Positions 39,901 to 51,900 of a stretch of 64,000 nt of DNA are shown one piece after another. The notes below the pieces were generated by a model. That model worked only from the letters and a program-made list of their open reading frames with translations. It did not search any database and was not told where the DNA came from. Positions within the stretch are counted from its first letter, which is position 1. Each line of letters starts with the position of its first letter. Position numbers and translations under genes: made by a program. Source of the stretch: Paragorgia papillata (lineage: Eukaryota > Cnidaria > Anthozoa > Scleralcyonacea > Coralliidae); the NCBI GenBank assembly GCA_035771165.1, contig JAWNZC010000338.1:62001-126000 (forward strand). The letters are read 5' to 3'.

Positions 39901-42900
39901 AAACGCAAAAATAAAAAGTTGAAACGCAAAATAAAAAGTTGAAACGCAAAAATAAAAAGTTGAAACGCAAAGATAAAAATTAAAAGTTGAAACGCAAAAA
40001 TAAAAAGTTGAAACGCAAAAATAAAAAGTTGAAACGCAAAAGTAAAAAGTTGAAAGTTAAAAATAAAAAGTTGAAACGCAAAAATTAAAATTAAAAGTTG
40101 AAACGACAAAATAAAAAGTTGAAACGACAAAATAAAAATTAAAATTTGAAACAACAAAATTAAAATTTGAAAGGACAAAATAAAAAGTTGAAACGACAAA
40201 ATTAAAATTAAAAGTTGAAACGACAAAATAAAAAGTTGAAACGTCAAAATTAAAAGTTGAAACGACAAAATAAAAAGTTGAAACGACAAAATAAAAAGTT
40301 GAAAATAAAAAGTTGAAACGCAAAAATAAAAAATAAAAGTTGAAACGACAAAATAAAAAGTTGAAACGCAAAAATTAAAATTAAAAGTTGAAACGACAAA
40401 ATAAAAAGTTGAAACGTCAAAATTAAAAGTTGAAACGACAAAATAAAAAGTTGAAACGCAAAAATAAAAAATAAAAGTTGAAACGACAAAATAAAAAGTT
40501 GAAACGCAAAAATTAAAGTTAAAAGTTGAAACGACAAAATAAAAAGTTGAAACGACAAAATAAAAAGTTGAAAGTCAAAATAAAAAGTTGAAACGACAAA
40601 ATAAAAAGTTGAAACGCAAAAATTAAAATAAAAAGTGGAAAGTCAAAATAAAAAGTTGAAAACGACAAAATAAAAAGTTGAAACGCAAAAATTAAAATTA
40701 AAAGTTGAAACGACAAAATAAAAAGTTGAAACGACAAAATAAAAAGTTGAAACGACAAAAAAAAAGTTGAAACGCAAAAATTAAAATTAAAAGTTGAAAC
40801 GACAAAATAAAAAGTTGAAACGACAAAATAAAAAGTTGAAACGCAAAAATAAAAATTAAAAGTTGAAACGACAAAATAAAAAGTTGAAAGACAAAATTAA
40901 AAGTTGAAACGCAAAAATAAAAAGTTGAAACGCAAAAGTAAAAAGTTGAAAGTTTAAAAATAAAAAGTTTAAACGCAAAAATAAAAAGTTTAAACGCAAA
41001 AGTAAAAAGTTGAAAGTTAAAAATAAAAAGTTAAACGCAAAAATAAAAAGTTTAAACGCAAAAATAAAAATTAAAAGTTGAAACGACAAAATAAAAAGTT
41101 GAAACGCAAAAATAAAAAGTTGAAATGCAAAAATTAAAATTAAAAGTAGAAACGACAAAATAAAAAGTTGAAACGCAAAAATAAAAAGTTGAAACGACAA
41201 AATAAAAAGTTGAAACGCAAAAATAAAAAGTTGAAACGCAAAAATAAAAAGTTGAAACGCAAAGATAAAAATTAAAAGTTGAAACGCAAAAATAAAAAGT
41301 TGAAACGCAAAAATAAAAATTAAAAGTTGAAACGACAAAATAAAAAGTTGAAAGACAAAATTAAAAGTTGAAACGCAAAAATAAAAAGTTGAAACGCAAA
41401 AGTAAAAAGTTGAAAGTTAAAAATAAAAAGTTTAAACGCAAAAATAAAAAGTTTAAACGCAAAAGTAAAAAGTTGAAAGTTAAAAATAAAAAGTTAAACG
41501 CAAAAATAAAAAGTTTAAACGCAAAAATAAAAATTAAAAGTTGAAACGACAAAATAAAAAGTTGAAACGCAAAAATAAAAAGTTGAAATGCAAAAATTAA
41601 AATTAAAAGTAGAAACGACAAAATAAAAAGTTGAAACGCAAAAATAAAAAGTTGAAACGACAAAATAAAAAGTTGAAACGCAAAAATAAAAAGTTGAAAC
41701 GCAAAAATAAAAAGTTGAAACGCAAAGATAAAAATTAAAAGTTGAAACGCAAAAATAAAAAGTTGAAACGCAAAAATAAAAATTAAAAGTTGAAACGACA
41801 AAATAAAAAGTTGAAATGCAAAAATAAAAATTAAAAGTAGAAACGACAAAATAAAAAGTTGAAACGCAAAAATAAAAAGTTGAAATGCAAAAATTAAAAT
41901 TAAAAGTAGAAACGACAAAATAAAAAGTGGAAACGACAAAATAAAAAGTTGAAACGCAAAAATAAAAATAAAAAATTGAAACGCAAAAGTAAAAAGTTGA
42001 AACGACAAAATAAAAAGTTGAAACGCAAAAGTAAAACGTTGAAAGTTAAAAATAAAAAGTTGAAACGCAAAAATAAAAAGTTGAAACGCAAAAATAAAAA
42101 GTTGAAACGCAAAAAATAAAAAGTTGAAACGCAAAAATAAAAAGTTGAAACGCAAAAATAAAAAGTTGAAACGCAAAAGTAAAAAGTTGAAAGTTAAAAA
42201 TAAAAAGTTGAAACGCAAAAATTAAAATTAAAAGTTGAAACGACAAAATAAAAAGTTGAAACGACAAAATAAAAAGTTGAAACGCAAAAATAAAAATAAA
42301 AAATTGAAACGCAAAAGTAAAAAGTTGAAACAACAAAATAAAAAGTTGAAACGCAAAAATTAAAATTAAAAGTTGAAACGACAAAATAAAAAGTTGAAAC
42401 GACAAAATAAAAAGTTGAAACGCAAAAATAAAAATTAAAAGTTGAAACGACAAAATAAAAAGTTGAAAGACAAAATTAAAAGTTGAAACGCAAAAATAAA
42501 AAGTTGAAACGCAAAAGTAAAAAGTTGAAAGTTTAAAAATAAAAAGTTTAAACGCAAAAATAAAAAGTTTAAACGCAAAAGTAAAAAGTTGAAAGTTAAA
42601 AATAAAAAGTTAAACGCAAAAATTAAAAGTTGAAACGACAAAATAAAAAGTTGAAACGCAAAAATAAAAAGTTGAAACGCAAAAATAAAAAGTTGAAACG
42701 CAAAGATAAAAATTAAAAGTTGAAACGCAAAAATAAAAAGTTGAAACGCAAAAATAAAAAGTTGAAACGCAAAAGTAAAAAGTTGAAAGTTAAAAATAAA
42801 AAGTTGAAACGCAAAAATAAAAATTAAAAGTTGAAACGACAAAATAAAAAGTTGAAACGACAAAATAAAAAGTTGAAACGCAAAAATAAAAATTAAAAGT

Positions 42901-43580
42901 TGAAACGACAAAATAAAAAGTTGAAACGACAAAATAAAAAGTTGAAACGCAAAAATAAAAATTAAAAGTTGAAACGACAAAATAAAAAGTTGAAACGACA
43001 AAATAAAAAGTTGAAACGACAAAATAAAAAGTTGAAACGCAAAAGTAAAAAGTTGAAAGTTAAAAATAAAAAGTTTAAACGCAAAAATAAAAAGTTGAAA
43101 CGCAAAAGTAAAAAGTTGAAAGTTAAAAATAAAAAGTTGAAACGCAAAAATAAAAATTAAAAAGTTGAAACGACAAAATAAAAAGTTGAAACGACAAAAT
43201 AAAAAGTTGAAACGCAAAAGTAAAAAGTGAAACGCAAAAATAAGAAGTTGAAACGCAAAAGTCAGAAATTGAAAGTTAAAAATAAAAAGTTGAAACGCAA
43301 AAATAAAAAGTTGAAACGCAAAAGTAAAAAGTTGAAACGCAAAAATAAGAAGTTGAAACGCAAAAGTCAGAAGTTGAAAGTTAAAAATAAAAAGTTGAAA
43401 CCCAAAAATAAAAAGTTGAAACGCAAAAGTAAAAAGTTCAAAGTTAAAAGTAAAAAGTTGAAACGCAAAAGTAAAAAGTTGAAAGTTAAAAATGAAAAGT
43501 TGAAACGCAAAAATAAAAAGTTGAAACGCAAAAATAAAAAGTTGAAACGCAAAAATAAAAAGTTGAAATGCAAAAATTAA
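33917..43580. repeat. ~6.6 kb higher-order repeat
   Basis: Landmarks at 33917, 34253, 34758, 35832, 36622 and 36762 recur at 40519, 40856, 41361, 42435, 43227 and 43367, with shifts of 6,602 to 6,605 bp. Matching continues left with a changed shift (32162 to 38677, 6,515 bp). The right-hand copy carries single-base homopolymer indels near 39.2-40.7 kb and at 42.1 kb that the left copy lacks. Confidence 0.82.
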
Positions 43581-46500
43581 AATTAAAAGTAGAAACGACA
43601 AAATAAAAAGTTGAAACGCAAAAATAAAAAGTTCAAGTTGAAACGCAAAAGTAAAAAGTTGAAATGCAAAAATTAAAATTAAAAGTAGAAAAGACAAAAT
43701 AAAAAGTTGAAACGACAAAATAAAAAGTTGAAACGCAAAAATAAAAATAAGAAGTTGAAACGCAAAAGTAAAAAGTTGAAAGTTAAAAATAAAAAGTTGA
43801 AACCCAAAAATAAAAAGTTGAAACGCAAAAGTAAAAAGTTCAAAGTTAAAAATAAAAAGTTGAAACGCAAAAGTAAAAAGTTGAAAGTTAAAAATGAAAA
43901 GTTGAAACGCAAAAATAAAAAGTTGAAACGCAAAAATAAAAAGTTGAAACGCAAAAATAAAAAGTTGAAACGCAAAAATAAAAAGTTGAAACGCAAAATA
44001 AAAAGTTGAAACGCAAAAGTAAAAAGTTGAAAGTTAAAAATAAAAAGTTGAAACGCAAAAGAAAATTAAAAGTTGAAACGACAAAATAAAAAGTTGAAAC
44101 GACAAAATAAAAAGTTGAAACGCAAAAATAAAAAGTTGAAACGCAAAAGTAAAAAGTTGAAACGTCAAAATAAAAAGTTGAAACGCAAAAATAAAAATTA
44201 AAAGTTGAAACGACAAAATAAAAAGTTGAAACGACAAAATAAAAAGTTGAAACGCAAAAATAAAAATTAAAAGTTGAAACGACAAAATAAAAAGTTGAAA
44301 CGACAAAATAAAAAGTTGAAACGCAAAAATAAAAAGTTGAAACGACAAAATAAAAAGTTGAAACGCAAAAATAAAAAGTTGAAACAAAATAAAAAGTTGA
44401 AACGCAAAAATAAAAAGTTGAAACGTAAAAATAAAAAGTTGAAAGTTAAAATAAAAAGTTGAAACGACAAAATAAAAAGTTGAAACGCAAAAATAAAAAT
44501 TAAAAGTTGAAACGACAAAATAAAAAGTTGAAACGACAAAATAAAAAGTTGAAACGCAAAAATAAAAATTAAAAGTTGAAACGACAAAATAAAAAGTTGA
44601 AAGACAAAATTAAAAGTTGAAACGCAAAAATAAAAAGTTGAAACGCAAAAGTAAAAAGTTGAAAGTTAAAAATAAAAAGTTGAAACGCAAAAGTAAAAAG
44701 TTGAAACTTAAAAATAAAAAGTTGAAACGCAAAAATAAAAATAAAAAGTTGAAACAAAAAAATAAAAAGTTGAAACGACAAAATAAAAAGTTGAAACGCA
44801 AAAATAAAAAGTGAAACGCAAAAATAAAAAGTTGAAACGCAAAAGTAAAAAATTGAAAGTTAAAAATAAAAAGTTGAAACGCAAAAATAAAAAAAAACGC
44901 AAAAGTAAAAAGTTGAAACGCAAAAATAAGAAGTTGAAACGCAAAAGTCAGAAGTTGAAAGTTAAAAATAAAAAGTTGAAACCCAAAAATAAAAAGTTGA
45001 AACGCAAAAGTAAAAAGTTCAAAGTTAAAAGTAAAAAGTTGAAACGCAAAAGTAAAAAGTTGAAAGTTAAAAATGAAAAGTTGAAACGCAAAAATAAAAA
45101 GTTGAAACGCAAAAATAAAAAGTTGAAACGCAAAAGTAAAAAGTTGAAATGCAAAAATTAAAATTAAAAGTAGAAACGACAAAATAAAAAGTTGAAACGC
45201 AAAAATAAAAAGTTCAAAGTTAAAAATAAAAAGTTGAAACGCAAAAGTAAAAAGTTGAAATGCAAAAATTAAAATTAAAAGTAGAAAAGACAAAATAAAA
45301 AGTTGAAACGACAAAATAAAAAGTTGAAACGCAAAAATAAAAATAAGAAGTTGAAACGCAAAAGTCAGAAGTTGAAAGTTAAAAATAAAAAGTTGAAACC
45401 CAAAAATAAAAAGTTGAAACGCAAAAGTAAAAAGTTCAAAGTTAAAAGTAAAAAGTTGAAACGCAAAAGTAAAAAGTTGTAAAGTTAAAAATGAAAAGTT
45501 GAAACGCAAAAATAAAAAGTTGAAACGCAAAAATAAAAAGTTGAAACGCAAAAATAAAAAGTTGAAACGCAAAAGTAAAAAGTTGAAATGCAAAAATTAA
45601 AATTAAAAGTAGAAACGACAAAATAAAAAGTTGAAACGCAAAAATAAAAATAAAAAATTGAAACCCAAAAGTAAAAAGTTCAAAGTTAAAAATAAAAAGT
45701 TGAAACGCAAAAGTAAAAAGTTGAAAGTTAAAAATAAAAAGTTGAAACGCAAAAGTAAAAAGTTGAAATGCAAAAATTAAAATTAAAAGTAGAAAAGACA
45801 AAATAAAAAGTTGAAACGACAAAATAAAAAGTTGAAACGCAAAAATAAAAATAAAAAGTTGAAACGACAAAATAAAAAGTTGAAACGACAAAATAAAAAG
45901 TTGAAACGACAAAATAAAAAGTTGAAACGACAAAATAAAAAGTTGAAACGCAAAAATTAAAAGTTGAAACGTCAAAATTAAAAGTTGAAACGACAAAATA
46001 AAAAGTTGAAACGACAAAATAAAAAGTTGAAACGACAAAATAAAAAGTTGAAATGCAAAAATAAAAATTAAAAGTAGAAACGACAAAATAAAAAGTTGAA
46101 GCGCAAAAATAAAAAGTTGAAACGCAAAAGTAAAAAGTTGAAAGTTTAAAATAAAAAGTTGAAACACAAAAATAAAAAGTTGAAACGCAAAAATAAAAAT
46201 TAAAAGTTGAAACGACAAAATAAAAAGTTGAAACGACAAAATAAAAAGTTGAAACGACAAAATAAAAAGTTGAAACGACAAAATAAAAAGTTGAAACGCA
46301 AAAATAAAAAGTTGAAACGCAAAAGTAAAAAGTTGAAAGTTAAAAATAAAAAGTTGAAACGCAAAAATAAAAAGTTTAAACGCAAAAGTAAAAAGTTGAA
46401 AGTTAAAAATAAAAATTAAAAGTTGAAACGACAAAATAAAAAGTTGAAACGCAAAAATAAAAAGTTGAAACGCAAAAATAAAAAGTTGAAACGCAAAGAT

Positions 46501-48809
46501 AAAAATTAAAAGTTGAAACGCAAAAATAAAAAGTTGAAACGCAAAAATAAAAAGTTGAAACGCAAAAGTAAAAAGTTGAAAGTTAAAAATAAAAAGTTGA
46601 AACGCAAAAATAAAAATAAAAAGTTGAAACGACAAAATAAAAAGTTGAAACGACAAAATAAAAAGTTGAAACGCAAAAGTAAAAAGTGAAACGCAAAAAT
46701 AAGAAGTTGAAACGCAAAAGTCAGAAATTGAAAGTTAAAAATAAAAAGTTGAAACGCAAAAATAAAAATTAAAAGTTGAAACGACAAAATAAAAAGTTGA
46801 AAGACAAAATTAAAAGTTGAAACGCAAAAATAAAAAGTTGAAACGCAAAAGTAAAAAGTTGAAAGTTAAAAATAAAAAGTTTAAACGCAAAAATAAAAAG
46901 TTTAAACGCAAAAGTAAAAAGTTGAAAGTTAAAAATAAAAATTAAAAGTTGAAACGACAAAATAAAAAGTTGAAACGCAAAAATAAAAAGTTGAAACGCA
47001 AAAATAAAAAGTTGAAACGCAAAGATAAAAATTAAAAGTTGAAACGCAAAAATAAAAAGTTGAAACGCAAAAATAAAAAGTTGAAACGCAAAAGTAAAAA
47101 GTTGAAAGTTAAAAATAAAAAGTTGAAACGCAAAAATAAAAATAAAAAGTTGAAACGACAAAATAAAAAGTTGAAACGACAAAATAAAAAGTTGAAACGC
47201 AAAAGTAAAAAGTGAAACGCAAAAATAAGAAGTTGAAACGCAAAAGTCAGAAATTGAAAGTTAAAAATAAAAAGTTGAAACGCAAAAATAAAAAGTTGAA
47301 ACGCAAAAGTAAAAAGTTGAAACGCAAAAATAAGAAGTTGAAACGCAAAAGTCAGAAGTTGAAAGTTAAAAATAAAAAGTTGAAACCCAAAAATAAAAAG
47401 TTGAAACGCAAAAGTAAAAAGTTCAAAGTTAAAAGTAAAAAGTTGAAACGCAAAAGTAAAAAGTTGAAAGTTAAAAATGAAAAGTTGAAACGCAAAAATA
47501 AAAAGTTGAAACGCAAAAATAAAAAGTTGAAACGCAAAAGTAAAAAGTTGAAATGCAAAAATTAAAATTAAAAGTAGAAACGACAAAATAAAAAGTTGAA
47601 ACGCAAAAATAAAAAGTTCAAAGTTAAAAATAAAAAGTTGAAACGCAAAAGTAAAAAGTTGAAAGTTAAAAATAAAAAGTTGAAACGCAAAAGTAAAAAG
47701 TTGAAATGCAAAAATTAAAATTAAAAGTAGAAAAGACAAAATAAAAAGTTGAAACGACAAAATAAAAAGTTGAAACGCAAAAATAAAAATAAAAAGTTGA
47801 AACGACAAAATAAAAAGTTGAAACGACAAAATAAAAAGTTGAAACGACAAAATAAAAAGTTGAAACGCAAAAATTAAAAGTTGAAACGTCAAAATAAAAA
47901 GTTGAAACGACAAAATAAAAAGTTGAAACGCAAAAATAAAAAGTTGAAACGCAAAAATAAAAATTAAAAGCTGAAACGCAAAAATAAAAAGTTGAAACGC
48001 AAAAATAAAAAGTTGAAACGCAAAAGTAAAAAGTTGAAATGCAAAAATTAAAATTAAAAGTAGAAACGACAAAATAAAATGTTGAAACGACAAAATTAAA
48101 AGTTGAAACGACAAAATAAAATGTTGAAACGACAAAATTAAAAGTTGAAACGACAAAATAAAAAGTTGAAACGACAAAATAAAAAGTTGAAACGACAAAA
48201 TAAAAAGTTGAAATGCAAAAATAAAAATTAAAAGTTGAAACGACAAAATAAAAAGCTGAAACATAAAAATAAAAAGTTGAAACGACAAAATAAAAAGTTG
48301 AAACGACAAAATAAAAAGTTGAAACGCAAAAATGAAAAGTTGAAACGCAAAAATAAAAATTAAAACTTGAAACGACAAAATAAAAAGTTGAAACGCAAAA
48401 GTAAAAAGTTGAAAGTTAAAAATAAAAAGTTGAAACACAAAAATAAAAAGTTGAAACGCAAAAATAAAAATTAAAAGTTGAAACGACAAAATAAAAAGTT
48501 GAAACGACAAAATAAAAAGTTGAAACGACAAAATAAAAAGTTGAAACGCAAAAATAAAAAGTTAAACGCAAAAATAAAAATTAAAAGTTGAAACGACAAA
48601 ATAAAAAGTTGAAACGTCAAAATAAAAAGTTGAAACGCAAAAATAAAAAGTTGAAACGCAAAAATAAAAAGTTGAAACGACAAAATAAAAAGTTGAAACG
48701 CAAAAATTAAAGTTGAAACGTCAAAATAAAAAGTTGAAACGTCAAAATAAAAAGTTGAAACGTCAAAATAAAAAGTTGAAACGCAAAAATAAAAAGTTGA
48801 AACGCAAAA

Positions 48810-48922
48810 TGACTGTGTATTTTGTTTTTGATTCGCTTTGTTGTTTTTGATTCAGTTATACAACAACAAAAATACACTGTATATACAGTAATATCGTGTC
48901 TAATGCCTTTGCTTTTTCTTAG
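48810..48922 (+). other. Short unique spacer with splice acceptor
   Basis: This 113 bp piece separates the minisatellite from the first recognisable exon. It ends in a pyrimidine-rich stretch (CTTTGCTTTTTCTTAG) that makes a good acceptor at 48921-48922. There is no in-frame start codon that would make it a first exon, so the intron continues leftwards into the array. Confidence 0.65.
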
Positions 48923-51900
48923 GCTAAAGTTAATGTTGCCAGAACAAGTCTTGAGACTGCACGTGTCAATAGGGGCAAAGCTCCAGAAGCAAAATGTCCA
49001 GGGACTGAAATCCAGGTAAAACAAAATGAAAATGAGGATGTTTGATGCACTTAATAAGCACTGTTTATTTTGTTTTATGCAATTATATTTTTATTATTAG
49101 ATCAGTGCATTGGATGAGATAAAAAAAGCTAATCCTGATGGCAGGTTTTGGATAAAGATTGATGCCACCGATATCAAAGAAGCACTTATGGAGTCTGGGA
49201 AAAAAGTGTGGAATGGAGATGCTGATATGGGTGATGGTGCTTTGCAGGCTCTTCGTACAGAATATGAAGTGCTTGTAAAACTAGTAGAAGGTCTACAATC
49301 TATACCAATCAGCAAAGACACTGTTTCAAGTTCATTAAAAGTGTTTGTCAACCAACTAAATTTAGATTCTACATTTTTGGTCTGTGGTTTAAAGTGTGTC
49401 AGGAAAACCTTCTCGAAAAAATTTGACAAGCCAGGAACACTGGAAAACACACTCAAGAATTTGAGTTGGGAAATAATAGAGTACCAAACCCTAATTGAGC
49501 AAACACAGTCACTGAAAGGTAATTATTACAATGAGTACTAGAATATTTTCACAGGTTAAATTTATTATTAAATTTATTATTAAATTTATTATTAAACTTA
49601 AGGTGAATATGAACAGATCCTTAGTAACTTTGGAACATCAGAAAATCCTAACATGCAATTTGTAGAAATCTGCTTGAGAAATCTTCACCCTGGAACCATG
49701 AAGTACCTGAGGAATCTATTTAAGAAGAAAAGAACTCCAGCTACACATGTTTTGGTTGCAATGCTATCTGATGAGAAGAGAAACTGCAAACCTTACGCCC
49801 TACCTGTCCGTTATGTGCCCTACCACAACATTTCAGACAAATATATAAGGGAATTTACCGGAGAGTTAAAGGTGAAAATGGTTGAACGTGGTTTAATTGT
49901 AGTTGGTAAGTTACTGCACCTAAATAAAATATTTGTTCAATGATGCTACTGGTTCTAACAGCGTTCTATACAGCATTGTTGTTTTAGGAAAACTGTCACT
50001 GTATTCCAAGTAAGCTAGGGCAATAGAGCATATGAATTTTAGCTGTTTCAGAGGGGGAGGGGGGTTAATGAGGAAATACTGCAGGTTTAATTAAATTATA
50101 GCACTGTACATGTATGTACCTGAGGAATAAAGGCCCTGGATGTTATTATTTTATTTTTCGTTAATGGGGGCCTTGTTTGAAGAGAGAGCTTGTTAGAGGT
50201 AGTACCCTTACTACTGCCATTCTATTTTTAAATAGGAACAGTAACAGATGGAGAATTTTGCTCTCTGAGATGTAATGGGGAAACCCGTCCGTTGCATCTT
50301 TGGCAATTACTGCATAATGCTAAAGAAATTGCAAAGGAAACCAGGAAAAAGAATCTTCTTGGAATGTTGAAGCTATGTGGATGTTTGTAATTTAGATTTA
50401 CTATGAATATTAATTAACTTTGGTTTATACAATGTGTATAAAATTTCAAGTTATTTTACCCTTCCCCCCTCTACACTCCCTCCCTTCACAAACTCTATCT
50501 GCTTACAGTGGCAGCCATTTTCAACTTTGTTTTGTTTAGTCAACCCAGATGGCAGTCCACAAGTAAAACAACCAAATGCAAATGTACCTTCCAATCTTAT
50601 TACCATGCTGCATAATCTGCGCACAGTTCACAAGCTGTCCCTGGAGGATTCACTAAAGAAAATACGATCTGAAATGGTACCCCATGGTTATGTTCCATAC
50701 ACATTCCGTCGAAATACACCTGAATCTGTGTTGGACATGCTACGCTCTATTTATGCTACATGCGTGTTTCAAGCATCCATCGAGTACTGGAAAGAGCAAG
50801 ATATCGATTTTTCACTCTATTTCTACATTCCAGAGGTAGATCCAGTCACAGGAAACGTACGACATGACAGAGGAGATCATAACCATGTGTTCAGAAGAGA
50901 TGGGGAAAGTATTAGAAAAGGAAATAATGCCAACCTTGATTTTGATACTTTTGATGCTGTTCTTATGGATCCACAGAGTGGTCTCACTCATGCTGCCCTG
51001 ACAGCAAAGAGGAAACAGTCATTATTATATAGCATACTATCGGATATGAGCTTTTGCGTAATCTGATTGGTTCCCTACTACCAGGCTATCAGCTCATATC
51101 CTACTAGTAGAGGAAAAACAAGATGGCGGCACATTTTTTTAAACTGCCGAAAAGAGTTGAAATTGACGGATTTTTATACAGAAAAACATCAACACCCTCA
51201 AACCAATGTATAAAAAAACAACATTGTGTAAAAATACATTAACAAATACACAATTTAGCATGGTAAATGGTTAAATTCACCTACAAATTACGAATTTTTA
51301 CTTCAAAAACCTGACTAAATTAACGGGTTGATATTAATTTGTTGCCAAACAAAGAAACTCACGGTTAAAATCAAGCTTACAACACACATTTCGTAGGAGA
51401 TCACCAGTAAAGAGACATTTTTTATTTAGATAAGCATTTGGAGTAGTATAAAAAAGCATGTTCTTTTTCAAAAACAACCAACTAAGTAATTTAGTTTCAC
51501 TGCCGAAGGTGTTTCAGTTTCATTTTTGCATGAAATCAAAACCTTTTTCACGACAGCAACGCTAATATAAACAACTGACCCACCTTTTGACTTCATAAAG
51601 GTACCTTTTAATCTTTTTTGTTGATCTGCTTAACACATTTTTTGCCTCTCGAGCAACATTTATGCAACATTTCAAAGCTGTTTACCGAACAGCTCAGCGA
51701 GAAACTCTATGTGAATGCATCATTACGCATGGCGGAAGTATTAGTTGCCTATGCCGGAAGTTTGTCGTTTGAAACATTTCGCTGCATGTAATTTTGTCTC
51801 TTGTACAGTGCTTGGCTATATAATAAAACAGTTATACCATTCGCTCTCGTCGTATACGAACTAATAGCCAACTCGGCGAAGCGCCTCGTTGGCTATGAGC

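Larger units (their letters stand above)
4100..48809. repeat. Giant 44.7 kb minisatellite, 21 bp basic unit, inverted internally
   Basis: The unit on the left is GCG-TTTCAAC-TTTTTATTTTT, 21 bp. The main types differ in the triplet joining units: TTTTTGCG, TTTTGTCG, TTTTTAAC (no CpG) and a 20 bp TTTTGTCTTTC form. There is also an ATTTTT to ACTTTT change and a 27 bp expanded form with an extra ATTTTT or AATTTTT. No non-repeat sequence interrupts it for 44.7 kb, which implies about 2,100 units. Left of 17050 the + strand is T-rich; right of it the + strand carries the reverse complement (AAAAGTTGAAACGC...). Because 21 is three times seven, long stop-free frames arise in several frames on both strands, for example a KLKRKNK heptad; these are not genes. 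Both edges are abrupt. Confidence 0.97.
17051..48809 (-). repeat. Right arm of the minisatellite (reverse orientation)
   Basis: About 31.76 kb of the same unit in reverse complement. Variants are regional. AGTTTAAACGC units, carrying the palindrome GTTTAAAC, are common from about 17.2 kb to 43.1 kb and sparse afterwards. AAAGTCAGAAGTTG and AAAGTTCAAAGTTAAAAG units are confined to about 36.6-47.6 kb. A GGACAAATAAAAAAGTTG variant marks copies near 25.06, 31.64 and 33.59 kb, with a related form near 40.17 kb. The arm ends 113 bp before an exon. Confidence 0.95.

Noticed and set aside
4425..48531. Dozens of long open frames (F/L/Q-rich or K/N-rich heptads) across the array
   Set aside because: They follow from a 21 bp unit without stops, occur in several frames and on both strands at once, and lack any domain or splice structure.
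4100..48809. CRISPR-like array
   Set aside because: There are no unique spacers between units, and the context is eukaryotic.
4100..48809. Telomere or proven centromere
   Set aside because: The unit is not a telomere motif and unique DNA with a gene lies on the right side. A centromere role cannot be judged from sequence.
50434..50539. N-terminal extension of the 50540 exon from an upstream ATG
   Set aside because: The stretch is pyrimidine-rich intron ending in TTTGTTTAG; the acceptor at 50539 gives the frame that joins the previous exon.
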